Below, piece by piece: positions 1 through 12,800 of a stretch of 23,206 nt of DNA. This DNA is from Plakobranchus ocellatus. Taxonomy: Eukaryota > Mollusca > Gastropoda > Plakobranchidae. Positions within the stretch are counted from its first letter, which is position 1; each line of letters starts with the position of its first letter. The notes under the pieces were generated by a model. The model did not search any database. It was not told the origin of the DNA and worked only from the letters and a program-made list of their open reading frames with translations. The stretch is from the NCBI GenBank assembly GCA_019648995.1, contig BLXT01003742.1, positions 471,834 to 495,039 of the forward strand, read 5' to 3'. A program made the translations under genes and the position numbers.

Positions 1-742
1 GTGTGTGCTAAGCCAGTGCATAGAACTTTTTGAAAAATATGTTATTTGTCTATTAAGTTAAACAAAATGTTAATTATTAATTCTTAAAAATGGTCTGATA
101 TCATTATTTCTGTTGTATCGATTGTCATGAAAATTCAAAATGCTATAATTTTTTTATTTATCACCCGATTTCAATAAAATTTGCTGCAAACTTCAAGTTT
201 TTCAAAGATCTTTCTAATACAAATGTTTTTATATGATTTTGTGGTGTTTGAAAAATCAGTTTGTGGTACCTACTAGAAGAATGTCATGCTTAAAGTGTTC
301 AACAGATCTGGATTGTGATGTTAACCACATAGGGCAAAATGCATACATTGTTATCTAGCTATAAAGCAAGATCACTCTATAAGATCTACATGAAGTATGA
401 GGTCAATAAGTAAAGCTGTAATTAAACTAGACATTTTTAGGTGAAAATATGATTGCATCTACATTTGAAATCTAAACCTAAGTTGAGACTCTACACCTAA
501 TTCTAGCTGTACTTTTCTGTATTCGATTTTAATTCTTTGCATTACAATTAATTTAAGTGTGAAATTTCACAAACTGTGGCACAAGTTTTCAGCAGGAAAT
601 TTTCACAATAAATTACGTATAGCAAAATCTGAAATAATCTTAAGAAATTCCAAATTTTTTATATAGCAAGACTCATATCAACTAAACTGCTGTGAGATCT
701 TAAAATCTATAAGGCCCTGTCTTACAAATCAACCTCAATTAC
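1..742. other. Intron downstream of exon P (incomplete)
   Basis: AT-rich. The next vertebrate block (around LIATITHLLP) was looked for on the minus strand and not found, so the next exon lies outside the window. Confidence 0.6.
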
Positions 743-853
743 CTCTGTAATTTTCTTGGGCATCTGAGGGTGGTAGTCTAAAAGTCTGTCCACATGATCA
801 CATAGTAACAATAGCATATCAGAGGCCACCTTGGCAACTTTTTTGTTGACACA
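743..853 (-). CDS. RALGAPA1: RALGAPA exon P (last in window)
   Basis: 111 nt, 37 whole codons, residues 707-743. Acceptor TTTCAAACAG, donor gtaatt. It reads [18 protein letters not shown], then [19 protein letters not shown], matching vertebrate FTNKTVAHVACNMLHMLV and HYVPRLQIYQPDSPLKIIQ. Phase 0 follows. Downstream exons, including the catalytic GAP domain, lie to the left of position 1. Confidence 0.93.
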
Positions 854-3800
854 CTGTTTGAAATAAACAGTTATTTCATATCAAAATGAGTTTATACAAA
901 ATTGCACACATACTTGATCAAAATGAATTTTCCAATGAAAGTTATAAGCAATTTCACATTCTTTAATTTAAAATTACCATTGTGTTAAGCATTTTTACAA
1001 ACCCAAACATTTCAAAATAAAAGCATTGATTCAGTTCAGCTTTATAATTAACTTGAGGCTGGTGATTGCATCTTCATTAACTTTTGCAAAAATTAAAACC
1101 ACAGGATTTTGACAAAATGATTAAGCAGTAAAATAAATGTACAAATGTAAAATTATATTACAAAAGAACTTCACTTTCAGACCAAAAAAAAAAAAACCCT
1201 TTCAAACATATTGACATAAAAAAATTATAACTTGCCATGAGGGCGCCTAGAAGTACATTTATTGCCTCCTTCATTTTAGGATGTAGAGTCCCGTGAGTTA
1301 GTTCTCCATATAAAAAAATTGCAACACTGCTCACTGCAACACATCTAAAAATTTTAAATGGAAAGGAAATAGATGAACAATCTTTTGAAAAGCAAAATAA
1401 AGTCAAAAATAAAATTTAGGGTAACAATCTATATTTATATTTATATCATACATTTGCAGAGTTAAAAACATTTATTGGTTAGATTTTTTTAATTTTGGTT
1501 GAAAAATTAAATTCTTTCAATATTTACACCTTAACATGATTGTTTCTACATGTTTATTAATACATACTTAACGAAAAGCTTCTCAGATAAGAAAATTCTC
1601 CCCTTGAATGGAATTTTTTCTTTTCTATTTGCTTTGGATAATCTGATTCTGACTTCATTTAACCTAAACTTTTTCAAATTAAAAGATCATTGAAGTTTTG
1701 AGGCGAAATTTTGTCCATATATTTCATATCATATTTTGTATACTCAACTGAGTTTTCTAAGGGGAGGGCACCTGAAAGTGTGAAAGTGATTCTTTAAAAT
1801 CACTTGAGCTGTGAACTGTTTCTTATGTTTATCAATGAATTCACCTTGGTCAAATTAGAGAGAAAAATATTGAATAATATGTTTTATAAGGTAATTATGT
1901 GATTTAAAAAATCTATTTGATCCAGCTGTTGAAATTTAAATCATTTATCATTTTTCCATCATATTCTGGTTGCATGATCTGAAAAGCATCATAGCTTTTT
2001 TTTTTTAACATGTGAGGTTTCTTTGTAAGAAATATTTTCCCAACCTACATGTATCTGGAAACATCTTTTACCTCCATTTTTCATAAAAGTAAATCAAATT
2101 TCTTTAAAAAAAATAAAAAAATTTTAAAAATCATGGTATTGATAAGAAGTCCCTGATGGGCTATTGAGAATATCAGTGAGTACTACAATGCTAAAGGGAG
2201 GAATTTTTTGTAACAAAAAAAGAATACTCTGATAAAAATGCATTTGAATATCTGTTGAAATATACGACTATTTGAGCAAATCATCAATATTTTCTCTAAA
2301 AAGTAAATTTTTATTTGGATTTATTGGTCAGATCTTAGGCAATTCCAACCATATCTAAAGTTTATAAATAGAGGAAAAATTGTTTGGATTTGTTTAAAAA
2401 GCAAGTAATCAAAAGCATGAAAAGTAATCGATACCATGTCAATATTAAGTTCACAATTTTCCCTTTTCACTTTTTGCCCAAAATAAAAAAAAAGCAAAAC
2501 AAAAAGCCAAAGTTGAAAAATCAATATTTCTAGCAGTTACAGAAAATAAGGTCAGCTGCTATTTGCCCTCTTGTGCAACTCATTTAAAATAGTAGGCAGT
2601 CCATCAAAAACTTCCCAAACATAAGATGTGGGAGCCCATGGCTGAGAACCCTTGCTAATATCACATCTAAGTCCAGAATCCTAGGAAAAAAATACTCTGA
2701 GATTTCTAAATAATCTAAATTTCTGAATTTTTTAGATAATTTGAATTTGAATTTGTGACTCATGAAAAATGACCACTTTTTTTTTCCAGGTGCAGCAATA
2801 TGAAAGATCAAAAATCCACCTTGCTAAACCAGCAGGTTCCCTCTTGCCAGCTTTGAGCAAGAAATCCAGCACAAGATCTTTGAGCTCATTTGCAGGGATT
2901 GTCACCGTCTTCATTGTCTCAGGTTCCAGTACTGGAATTTCCTGAAGGTGGTGTGGGTAGCAAAGTAACGAACCCAATACCGTCACTGCTTCAGCTCTGG
3001 GTGGCTGCAAATGATTTTGAATGAAAAAATTAATATGACAAAAGCTGAAGAAGAAGAGAAAAATCAAAGGTTCTTGAAAATAAGTAGAAAGAGGCCAACA
3101 TCTAAAATCAACAGTTGAAACAATATATATAGCTTACCTCCTTGTAATCAACTGCAGATATGATGCTGCCAGCAGCTTTTATAAAGTCAAGAGTTAGCAA
3201 GAGACACCCAGGCAAAGGCAGGGAAAAGAACCGTGGTCCACAATCTCTGACTAGAACATTCACAATATCCTGAAATTGTGCACAATTTTAGCTGTCGTTA
3301 ATTTATTTTTTTGCTTTTTAAGTCTATGGACTAGATTGTTTTTCAAAATAATTATAGTACGATTTGTGGTTCATTAAAGAACATAATATTTGAAAATAAT
3401 CACAATTTAAAATGTTTCCCTTGTTTAAAAGTAAGCAATGCCTTTTATCAAAGAATGAAACACAGAGCTTTTATTCACTGTCCTCAGAACAGCACTTCTG
3501 AAGCTTTTATCAATGGGAAAAAGTATATATTTTATTCCCAACATCTTGTCTGCAGTATTACAAATCTCATACCTGCTATCACATTTACATCTCTTAAGTC
3601 TTCTGTTGTTGACACTATTTTTGTATTAACTACAACTACTGCAAAAAATTTAAGCTGCATCTTACTTGATCTGAGGAGACCAGCCCCTGATGTAAAACTT
3701 GATAAAACTGTGAGATGAGTTTCTGAGGTGGCATGACTTCATGACGTCTCAACAATGACTGGCAGATCAACTGGTAGGCTATCAACTTTCCACGTTTGTA

Positions 3801-6800
3801 TTTGTTGCCAAGTGCTAAGCACTATAAAACAAATAAAAAGAATAATAGGGTGAAAGATAAACAAAGATATGATAAGTGGATTTAACTACAAACTTGCCAA
3901 ATTTTTTTCTTTCTCTCCTTAATGAGATAGACTCAATTGATACACATATTAATAAAACTGTATAAGAGATTGTTTAAATTTAAATTTAACTTCGATGTTT
4001 TTATGATGCATACAGGTCTATAAAACTCTAACTAACCTCAAATAGCCATGAAGAGAAAAAGTGGAGAGGTGGTATCATTTCTGGAGGAGGTGGTGATAAC
4101 ATATTGTTCTGAGTCACACCAAGGTTATCACTCATCTGAATAAAAACAAATAAGTATTATCAATTTTTAAAAGAAGAAAACAACACATTTTTTAAATCAG
4201 AAAAGAGGTGGGTAGGAGAGATAGAGGACCAGACAGACAGACAGGCAGACAGACAGAAAGACATTATGGAAGCACAAAGAGGAATTTAAAAAAAAAACAA
4301 AAACAAAAAAAGCCAGCAAAGTCTAAACTAAATTTAAGAAAAGCTGTGTCCGTGTCCTCTTTGATATAATCTACATATTAATAAAATCAAGTGGGTTTTG
4401 TTGCTGCATATGACCCTTTGACAGAAGACTGCAACTGTTACATATGTGATTTTGTTCACCTGATGGGTTTTGCCTAGGTGGATGAACTTTTTTTTTTTTT
4501 TTTTTTTTTTTATGAATTGCTTAGCTTATGTTGAAATTTGATTAAGGGGAGAGAGGCTTTTTGCACATGAAGTAAATGCCTGAAAAAGTGTTGATGTCTG
4601 AAATAAATATCTGAAAAGTGTTGAATATGATGCTAAATAAAAAAGTGTAATGCTGGACGAAAAGTGGTATGTCATGTGTACAAAAATTCATTACTACCTC
4701 AACTTTGGCTTTATGATGTAATGTAACCAAACAAACCTGCCTACCTTGTTCATCAGATTTGAGGAATCAGGGTGTAACAAAGGGGGATTTTCACATAAAA
4801 TTGGAGAGTCTCAATCCCCCCCCCCATACACACACAAAAATAAAAACAAAACAAAAAATGAGCCATGGCTGATGAATTGGCACTGTGTTTAAATAAGTGT
4901 TAACGAATGAAAGTTTTGGAACAAAATATCATGCCTCACCTTGAAAAACAAGATTATAACAAAAAAACAGCAAACACCCCAACACTTAAAGCTCAAGTTG
5001 ATTTAAATTCCAGATTAGAACTGTTGCAAGTTCGACCTACATCTAATAAAAGCTTATTATTTCTGTTACTGGCCGTAATCATCCAATAAAAGCTCATTTC
5101 TATTACCAGGCCTAAATCCTTGGCTATTCTTAGATAGGGTATTGTTTTAAGTGCATCAATCAGTTGAAGATTGCTCTGAAGTCATCAGCTATTTGCAAAT
5201 AAAATATAAAGAGCACAATATCAAAGCTGAAATCTTCACTTTAAAAAAAAGGAGAAAAAAAACGGATGCCTTGAAACTAAATGAAACTAAAATCATGACC
5301 TTCAGTCACCATGTTGTACAGAACAAGCACGAAATGTTATGTTATTAAGAATAACTCATAATGATTGTCCGCCCTGATAATGCTTAAGAAATATGCACAC
5401 ATCTAAAAAGAGATTGTAAAATAATTAAGGTAATAAATCTGCAGCTTACAGCATTTATATGAACACTCTCTTAAATATACGTGATATTTTGTGAAAACTT
5501 AAAAGGATAATACAGGGATAAACCAAGCTGAGTGCAATATTTTTTTTAACTATCAACACTTAGTTAAGAAAAAGAGCCCCCCCCCTTTATGGCTGAAACT
5601 TCAAAACTTCACAGACAACTTCTAATGGTATTAACAAAGTGTTTATGTTCTCCCCCCAAAAATGTTTTTTCTCTCTGCTTATCTCAGTACGAAATTAGAA
5701 AAAAGACACTCATTATAGTATAGCTCTGCAGCCACATGTTCAATACATGTTTCAGCCTACCCGACATAGTGTATCAAGAAGCTCAGCAAGTGCATCAAAC
5801 ACTGTGGCATGGATTTCTGCATCTTCAATTTTGTTGACATCTCCCAGGCAGCCAAGCATTCTCTGCCACAGAACCACAGCCACATCTGGCATCCAACCTC
5901 GAACTTTGCCACCTGCCATGATGCTTGTCTGTTCATCCAGAGAAGCCACAGAGATTTCCATGCCTAGAACAAAAAAATACAAAAATTAAATTTGTTTAAT
6001 AAATAATTGTATTAAATATATGAGGTAAACAACCTTAAAAAAAATATCCTTGCACTTCTCCTTTTCTCTGTACTTGCAATGATGTAAGCAATTAAGTTTT
6101 AAACAAAACCTTTCAAGTTCAACTTGGTACCTCGGTTAACGTTACTGTCCTCTGGACCAGTAATGTCTATATGTAGGGAGTCTCTGTCAGGGGTTGGGCT
6201 ATCTTTGTGGACCTCTGATGTTATTAACATTGTAGTAGGAGATGGACTGCCACTCTCAGACCTTGATCTTATTGATGATGGGGAGCAACTTCTGGTACCT
6301 TGATGTGAGAATATTCATGAAGAAGACAATAATACTCAATAAAAAAAAAATACAACACAAGTTTAAAAGCACAATAAAATTTTTAATGCAAAATTTTTTT
6401 CTTTAAAATAGTCACTTTTGACTAATGTCGTGTACTTCTAAAACTGTCCTTTAAATATATATATATATATATTTAATAAGGGATAAAAAATATATCTTGT
6501 GTCTCTTAACAGTAGTCTTACATCCTTTGCAGCACTTGGCTGAGCTTCTTCATTGCAGATCTGTGAACCCCAAATGTGCTCACAGGAATATTTTCCTCTA
6601 TTCACAAGAATTTACAATGTCTGACAGGAATATGCCAGCACACTTTACAGTACATTGATAAATCCATATTACACCATAACTTAAATGCTTAGTCATAGGC
6701 ATTCCTTTATTTGAAAAGTATAATGTCAATGGCTACTCAATGAATCTTCTCTTAAAGATGCAAAAAATGTCTCTCTAGACAATGCCAATAGTCCAATAAT

Positions 6801-9800
6801 ATCAAAACTTACCATGTCTTAAAGACTGGCAGGTTTAGGGTTTGGATCGCTAAGAATTGTTTTTAGGTGCACCCCAAAACTCAAACTCTAGCTCATACAA
6901 TTAATAGTACAAGGAAAAAAAGCCTATGTAAGACAAGTCAAAAGAACATCGATTGAGCCTACTATTATGATCTATTGCATATCAAATGTAAAGAAAATAT
7001 CTAGACTCGATTGCGGTGGTTTAAATTCTTTGCAAAGATGAGTTATTGTTATGAAGAAAAAACACTGATGTATCTACAACATTAGCTGATATAGGTCCAA
7101 ACTTTGCAGTCAAAATGAGCACACTAATACCTCAATCTTTTCTGGCAAGATTCACATTGGTATTCTATTATATGCTTTCAAAGATCTGAAAGAACTGCTC
7201 AAAATACTCAAACTCAATATTCTCTTTGTTCAAAGTTTTATGAAATACTTTTTTTATTGTTATTTATTCAACAAGGCTGATTTCCCCCTAGCCTTCAGTT
7301 TCTATGTAATCAACCTTGGCATCAATCTTGCTAAGATTTACTGTCTAGATCTAATCTGAACCTGAGTGACAACCAAAGAATGTCTAAAAAAAAAGAATTT
7401 GGACATGTAGCTTTCCATGTCCATGTAGAGCACATTCTGCTCAGCCCCCCCTTACACACATACACACGCATAAATTCCTCAAAAGTTACAAACAAACGAC
7501 TATAACACATGTAAATAATCTTGAATGTGAACCCCCATACCTTTTATTTGAAGATTGCAGGAATCTAGGTCACATGCTTTTGCAGTCATTGTTTATGTTA
7601 TAAATCTAAGTCACCATTCTCATACAAAATTTTCACGTGTCAAGTGTCATGGGAAGGATGGCAACAAAGAATGAAATGACTGGAAGGCACCCTTAGATGC
7701 AGAATGGTGGCTTCTGCATCCATACTATCAGATATTATTGTGAACATAAAAATATCCACTAAATCTGAAGTGGAGTCACTCCTTTCATGTTACTTCATTG
7801 TTAGCAACTGAGCACTACATGCTCATCCCTATGCACTGACCACAAGCATCAATGGAATAGAGTCAGGTTCATGACCACAGGAATATGCAATATCAGTAAG
7901 GGAAAAGTTACTCAGTTCCTTTACACAGCATGTTTAATAACCATTATGAAAGGCAAACTGGAAGCTTGGGTCATATTGATAATAATACATGTATTGTCCA
8001 AATAGGTTAGATAGGTAAAAGGTACACAATGTTTGTTGATATATCGGATTGATCCAAAAAATAATAAAAAAAAAAAAAATAACTTTTTTTCTTTTGCTTT
8101 CCACCATCACCAGGGCTACTGATCCAGACTTTAGCATGGCTATCCAAAAAAACAAAATTCATGGGCTTTCACCAGAATTTTATCCAAGCAAAACAGAAAG
8201 TTGGCAAGTCTGCAATTGACGTGACACCTACAATGAGTTTCAAGCATTAGTTAAAAAAAATCTAAATTTCTCCTTTAAAACCAGACATTACACTGATAAC
8301 CAATTATTCAGTATTCTAATTAGATATATCTTTACATTGATATGTTCAATCAAAACACTTCCTAGCTTAAAATACCACCTCATATGTCATGGCAACGATA
8401 CACTTACTAGACTTGACTTAACATACCCATGTCTTTCACTGCATCATCTTGATCTGATCTGTCTAAGCACAGACCTTCCTCAAAACTGTTATCATCTTGC
8501 AGAACCGCTGAATTTGGCCCCATCATACTGCTAAGCTCTGCTGTACATGTTGCTGTTATATTGGATACTTCTAGATCAGTCATGGCTGTTGTTGCACCTG
8601 AGAAGTAAAGAATAGACTCTTTTCCTCCTAAAACTTGACTTCCATAAGTCCATAAGGCAAAAAACATTTCTATTTGGGATTTTAAAAGGATTCTTTCTAA
8701 AGTCTACCACTCAGATTTGATTTGGCAAAATAAAATGTATTAACAGGATGCATCTTCATCAACTCCACACCACAAATAACATCAAATATGAGCATGCTAA
8801 ATATGTGCTAAAACAAGGGCATTCAAAAGATTTTGCAAAGCAACATGTAGAGGGAAGTATTCCATTACAATGTCTGTTTCTCAAAACTATTCCTAGCCCA
8901 AACTAAGACAATGTGGCTGGTGTCAAGATTTAGTACAATTTTTCCTTAATGTGTGAAAACCAGTTCACACAGTGTGGAATTTGGCTTTCTGATCACTTCT
9001 TTAATTAGGCTTACAATCTCGTGGCAAAGCAAAAAACATCTTATTGCCACGTTATCAGTCCTTTGGAAAAGGCTAACTTGGGTCTTTCATGTGCACCGCT
9101 TTCTTAGGCTAAGCATGAGCAAATCAACAATTTAACAGGAATTCCATTGTGAAAAACTCAGATTCACAATTGCTTGTACATATTTGTTCTAGATTTTATT
9201 TTTTATTTGATTTGACAGTAAAGCTCTTATGGTGATATTCTATAAAAACTTGCATTCTTAGTTGCTGACATAGGTTAATGGAAAAGATAGAATACCAAGA
9301 TTAGAGGTAATGTGTTACCCTTGAAAAAACTTTTCAGGAACATCAAGGGCAAAAACGCAGAACATTAGATAAAAAATGCGCAACAAACTTGAATATGTCG
9401 GAAACTGATGCTGATTGAACAAAAAAAAAAAAATTAAAGCACTCAATTTATTGAAGTTCGAATGTTTTTTAAAAAGTGCTTTAGGACAGGGGAGAGTGTA
9501 GAGGATATCAATTCCTGTCTAAATCAAAGCAAACATTAAGCTAATATGCCTAACATATAGCCTCCGCGCACATATTCTAATCTGTTTAACTTAATGTTGG
9601 GAAAATCAGCCTTAGATTAAAAACATATAAAAAGAAGAATTGTCCTTAAAATTTTACTTCTATTCGTACTGCAATGAGGCCTTTAATTTTGAATTCCTAA
9701 TTTCAATGTTACAATTAGAATTCAATTTTTCTCAGTTCAAAATTTAGTCCCCTTTTCTATCCCTGAAACGCAGAATGCATAGATATATTCTTTTAAAATG

Positions 9801-12800
9801 CAATGCTATTGTCTCTTGTAAATGGAAACTTTTGTGCAGAGCAGTTTCCTTTTGGACACTTTGAAGAGATGTAGACTCATCAAAGATTCACAGGCCTGAT
9901 TCACTGAATAGTAAGTTTTAGATCTATACAACCTTCTAGCAGTAGTTCAAAATTATCACAGAACTGGCAATGGCTAGAGCCTAGCATCAATCGGAAAGTT
10001 TCGCACAGAGCCTTGAAGTTCTATGCTGGATTTATATTGGTGCGTTCAAAACATTAGATAAGGCTAATTTTTTTGGACTTGTATTAAGACATTGCTGCTA
10101 TAGTCTCAAAGTCTAAATAATTACGTTTGACCAAAACCTCTGACTTGAAGTTGATAGATTGAAAACAGGAAAAATTTTTTTATCCCAAGATTGTTTATTT
10201 CTATTAAAATTGCAATTCTGCCGCGCTCCCTTATTTGAAGGTGGCTGATTTCAAATTTGCCATCAGAATTTGAAAAGTTTGTTACAGTGTTATTAATGAT
10301 GAAATTTTTTTCTTGCTTTGCTTTATGTCCCCTAAGGTTCTTGTGCTACTTATGCAAAGAAGCACAGCTAAACTTAGACTAGGTTTATTACAAAAAATGC
10401 CGCCAATCACAAATCAGCAAAATTCGGGATTTTATGATTAAAAAAAAGGAAATTTCTGGAACGCAAGTCACTTTCAGGTAGAATTGCAAAACAAACCCAG
10501 AATTTCCGGAACAGTAGGCATGTCTGTGTTACCCTTAGTTATTGTTTTTATTGAAACAGTAAGTCTCGAGGCCGCAGCAGACAAAAATAATCCAGAATTA
10601 ATTTATCTATTTTTCTTGCGCAATCAACTAAAAGGAAGCAAGCAGTAGAAAATAAAATCTGCACTCTCTCATTTACTCATGAAGTACATCACACTTATGG
10701 GGAAATCAGAAAAGTGTGTGTGCTTAATAATGCTAATGACTTCTGGAGGGTAAAATTAACTTACACTTAAAAGTAGGCTAATATTTATAATTTTGTAAAG
10801 ACCCTAGTCAAAGTTTTTAAAACAATGTACTAAAAAAGTGGGTCGAATGATTCGCCTTACACAAGGCTTTTTAGAGTCAATAGATTAACATACAGTTCAG
10901 TTATTAATACAAGATCAAAAGCATCTGTCACTTAGCATTGATATGATTACCAATTGAATGGAATTGCTTCATTATTTCAAAAATTTATGTTCAGTCTGCT
11001 TTAAGATCATCCAACTTTAGATATATCATATTTAACATTTTCTAAATTTTTCAAGCCTAAATGTATGAAAATATTTCTTTTGTATTGGCCAGTTTTGTGC
11101 AGTTACTATAGCAAACATTATCTCAACAAAGTTACAAAAATGATGATTAATAATTGTTTAAAAAACTGCAACATTTGTGCCAAGCCTCCGCTACTAGCAT
11201 TTCAGGGTCAGTGATCCCATCGGACAAAGCAATGGGCCTATTATAGCTTCCAACTAAGTTATACCAGGTGCTATGCCTGCCGTGCATTAATTGAGTCAAA
11301 ATAAAAACTGTGAGTTAGCTGTCTTGCGCTATTCCATTGCATGTTTTGAACTATTTGATTTTTTTTTTTATTTGACGGTTTTGTCTTTCATAGCTCCTGC
11401 AATATGTTCATTTTTACTGCAAACTAAAGAAATCTTAAAATGAGAAAAAAGACTTTTAAAGTTGGAGCAATACTATTTACATACAAAATTTTGAGTTACT
11501 GGCACATGAAAGATCATAGAATTCTGAAGTATTAACAACCAGATAAATTTGTTTTGAGATATATAGATACTGATGATATACCAATTTGTAACTTTTTAAC
11601 GTCCAAGTTTATTTTACCAACAATCTAGATGCTCATGAATTCTTAAGCAAAATCTAGTCTTAGAAAGTATAACTAAATATTGGTGCCCAAACATAAAATT
11701 CTAATTTATATTTTAAAATTCCAGATTTATTTTTACTCCTAATATGGAAAGGCACATAATTTTGTTTGATCTGATGTGCTGTTACTGGGATAAAATCAAG
11801 GGGTAAAATAAAGTGTTTAACAGTATCATTCTTTTCCTTTACAAAAAGTAATTACTTGCAGTCTCTTTACATAACCAATCTTAGTTATAAACTTTTTACA
11901 AAGTGATTACAATTTTATACATTTAACGTCATTTGCTTAAGTTTTTAAGTAAAAAATGACAAATTCTAGAGCAACATAAAATAAGTTTTAACCAATGATT
12001 TATACTGAATATTTATTATGAGAGTGTACAATGATAAAATAATTCAGTGTAAAAGTATAAGCATTTAAAGATGTTAAAGGAAGCATTTTAAAGAAAAAAA
12101 AAATTTTTTTTAATAAAAATCTTTTCGTCAAAAGGGTAATATAACATCCTACACATAGATGCTTTTTAGCTGTCAAAGTTAAAAATAGAAAACAGAATTT
12201 AAAAAAGGTACTTGGAGTATCAAAAAATCTATTGAATTCACCATCTTTGAAGCTCTTTATTTTAACTTATAATGAGACATCTGTGGCACAAGGGACAAAA
12301 ATTTAAATGATAAAATGAATAACATGGTGTTTCCAGTGTGAGATCTAATCCTTACATCAACTGCTTCTAACATTTTGTCTTTTCAGGCCACTAAATTCTC
12401 CACATGCAAAGCATGTCCATTTTCATACATTTTAGAAAAAGAAATTGACATAACTGCACTTTTTGATTATTCAAATTTTACACGATGTCTACAGTGTTGC
12501 TACAAAGATTTATACTTTCTGAAAGTCAAGCTACAAGAATAGTAAACATGAAAAGATGTAAACACACAAAAAATAAAGATATTAGATATCTGAAGTATTA
12601 TTAAAAGAGTACAGTAAAAAAAAAGGTAAGTAAACATGCCCTGAAAAATAGTTACAGAACATGTAAGACAAAGACAGAATATATCAATCACTTATCAATC
12701 AGCAGTTAATCCTTTTGGTATTGATCATAGTTAGAAAACCTACCATCGCTTGCCAAACTCGGAGGACAAACAGAATCAACAAGATCAAGGGGATCCTTGG

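Larger units (their letters stand above)
4136..5760. other. Intron J/K (1625 bp)
   Basis: Contains a (GACA)n-type run (4231-4262), a 24-base poly-T (4488-4511), poly-C runs (4816-4825, 5577-5585) and a two-copy 40-bp tandem repeat (5041-5120). No exon. Two medium plus-strand open frames (4907-5089, 5151-5348) look like chance. Confidence 0.6.
6299..8426. other. Intron H/I (2128 bp)
   Basis: Holds a diverged family 1 repeat (6556-6945) and a family 2 repeat (7666-8212), in the same orientation, plus an (AT)n run at 6455-6472. The 720 bp between the repeats show nothing recognisable. Confidence 0.6.

Noticed and set aside
3455..3718. 87-codon plus-strand open frame
   Set aside because: Shadow frame partly antisense to RALGAPA exon L; composition and position show it is not an independent gene.
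4907..5348. Two medium plus-strand open frames starting MKVLEQ and MHQSVEDC
   Set aside because: No splice partners, no recognisable motifs, and frames of 60-65 codons are expected by chance at this AT content.
10800..10900. Possible extra linker exon with donor gtaagg on the minus strand
   Set aside because: No acceptor in a compatible position, and the only open frame is short and hydrophobic, unlike the linker.
11185..11340. GC-richer patch inside intron G/H considered as an RNA gene or exon
   Set aside because: No cloverleaf, box A/B or paired stems found, and the frames after CATTTCAG close within about 17 codons.
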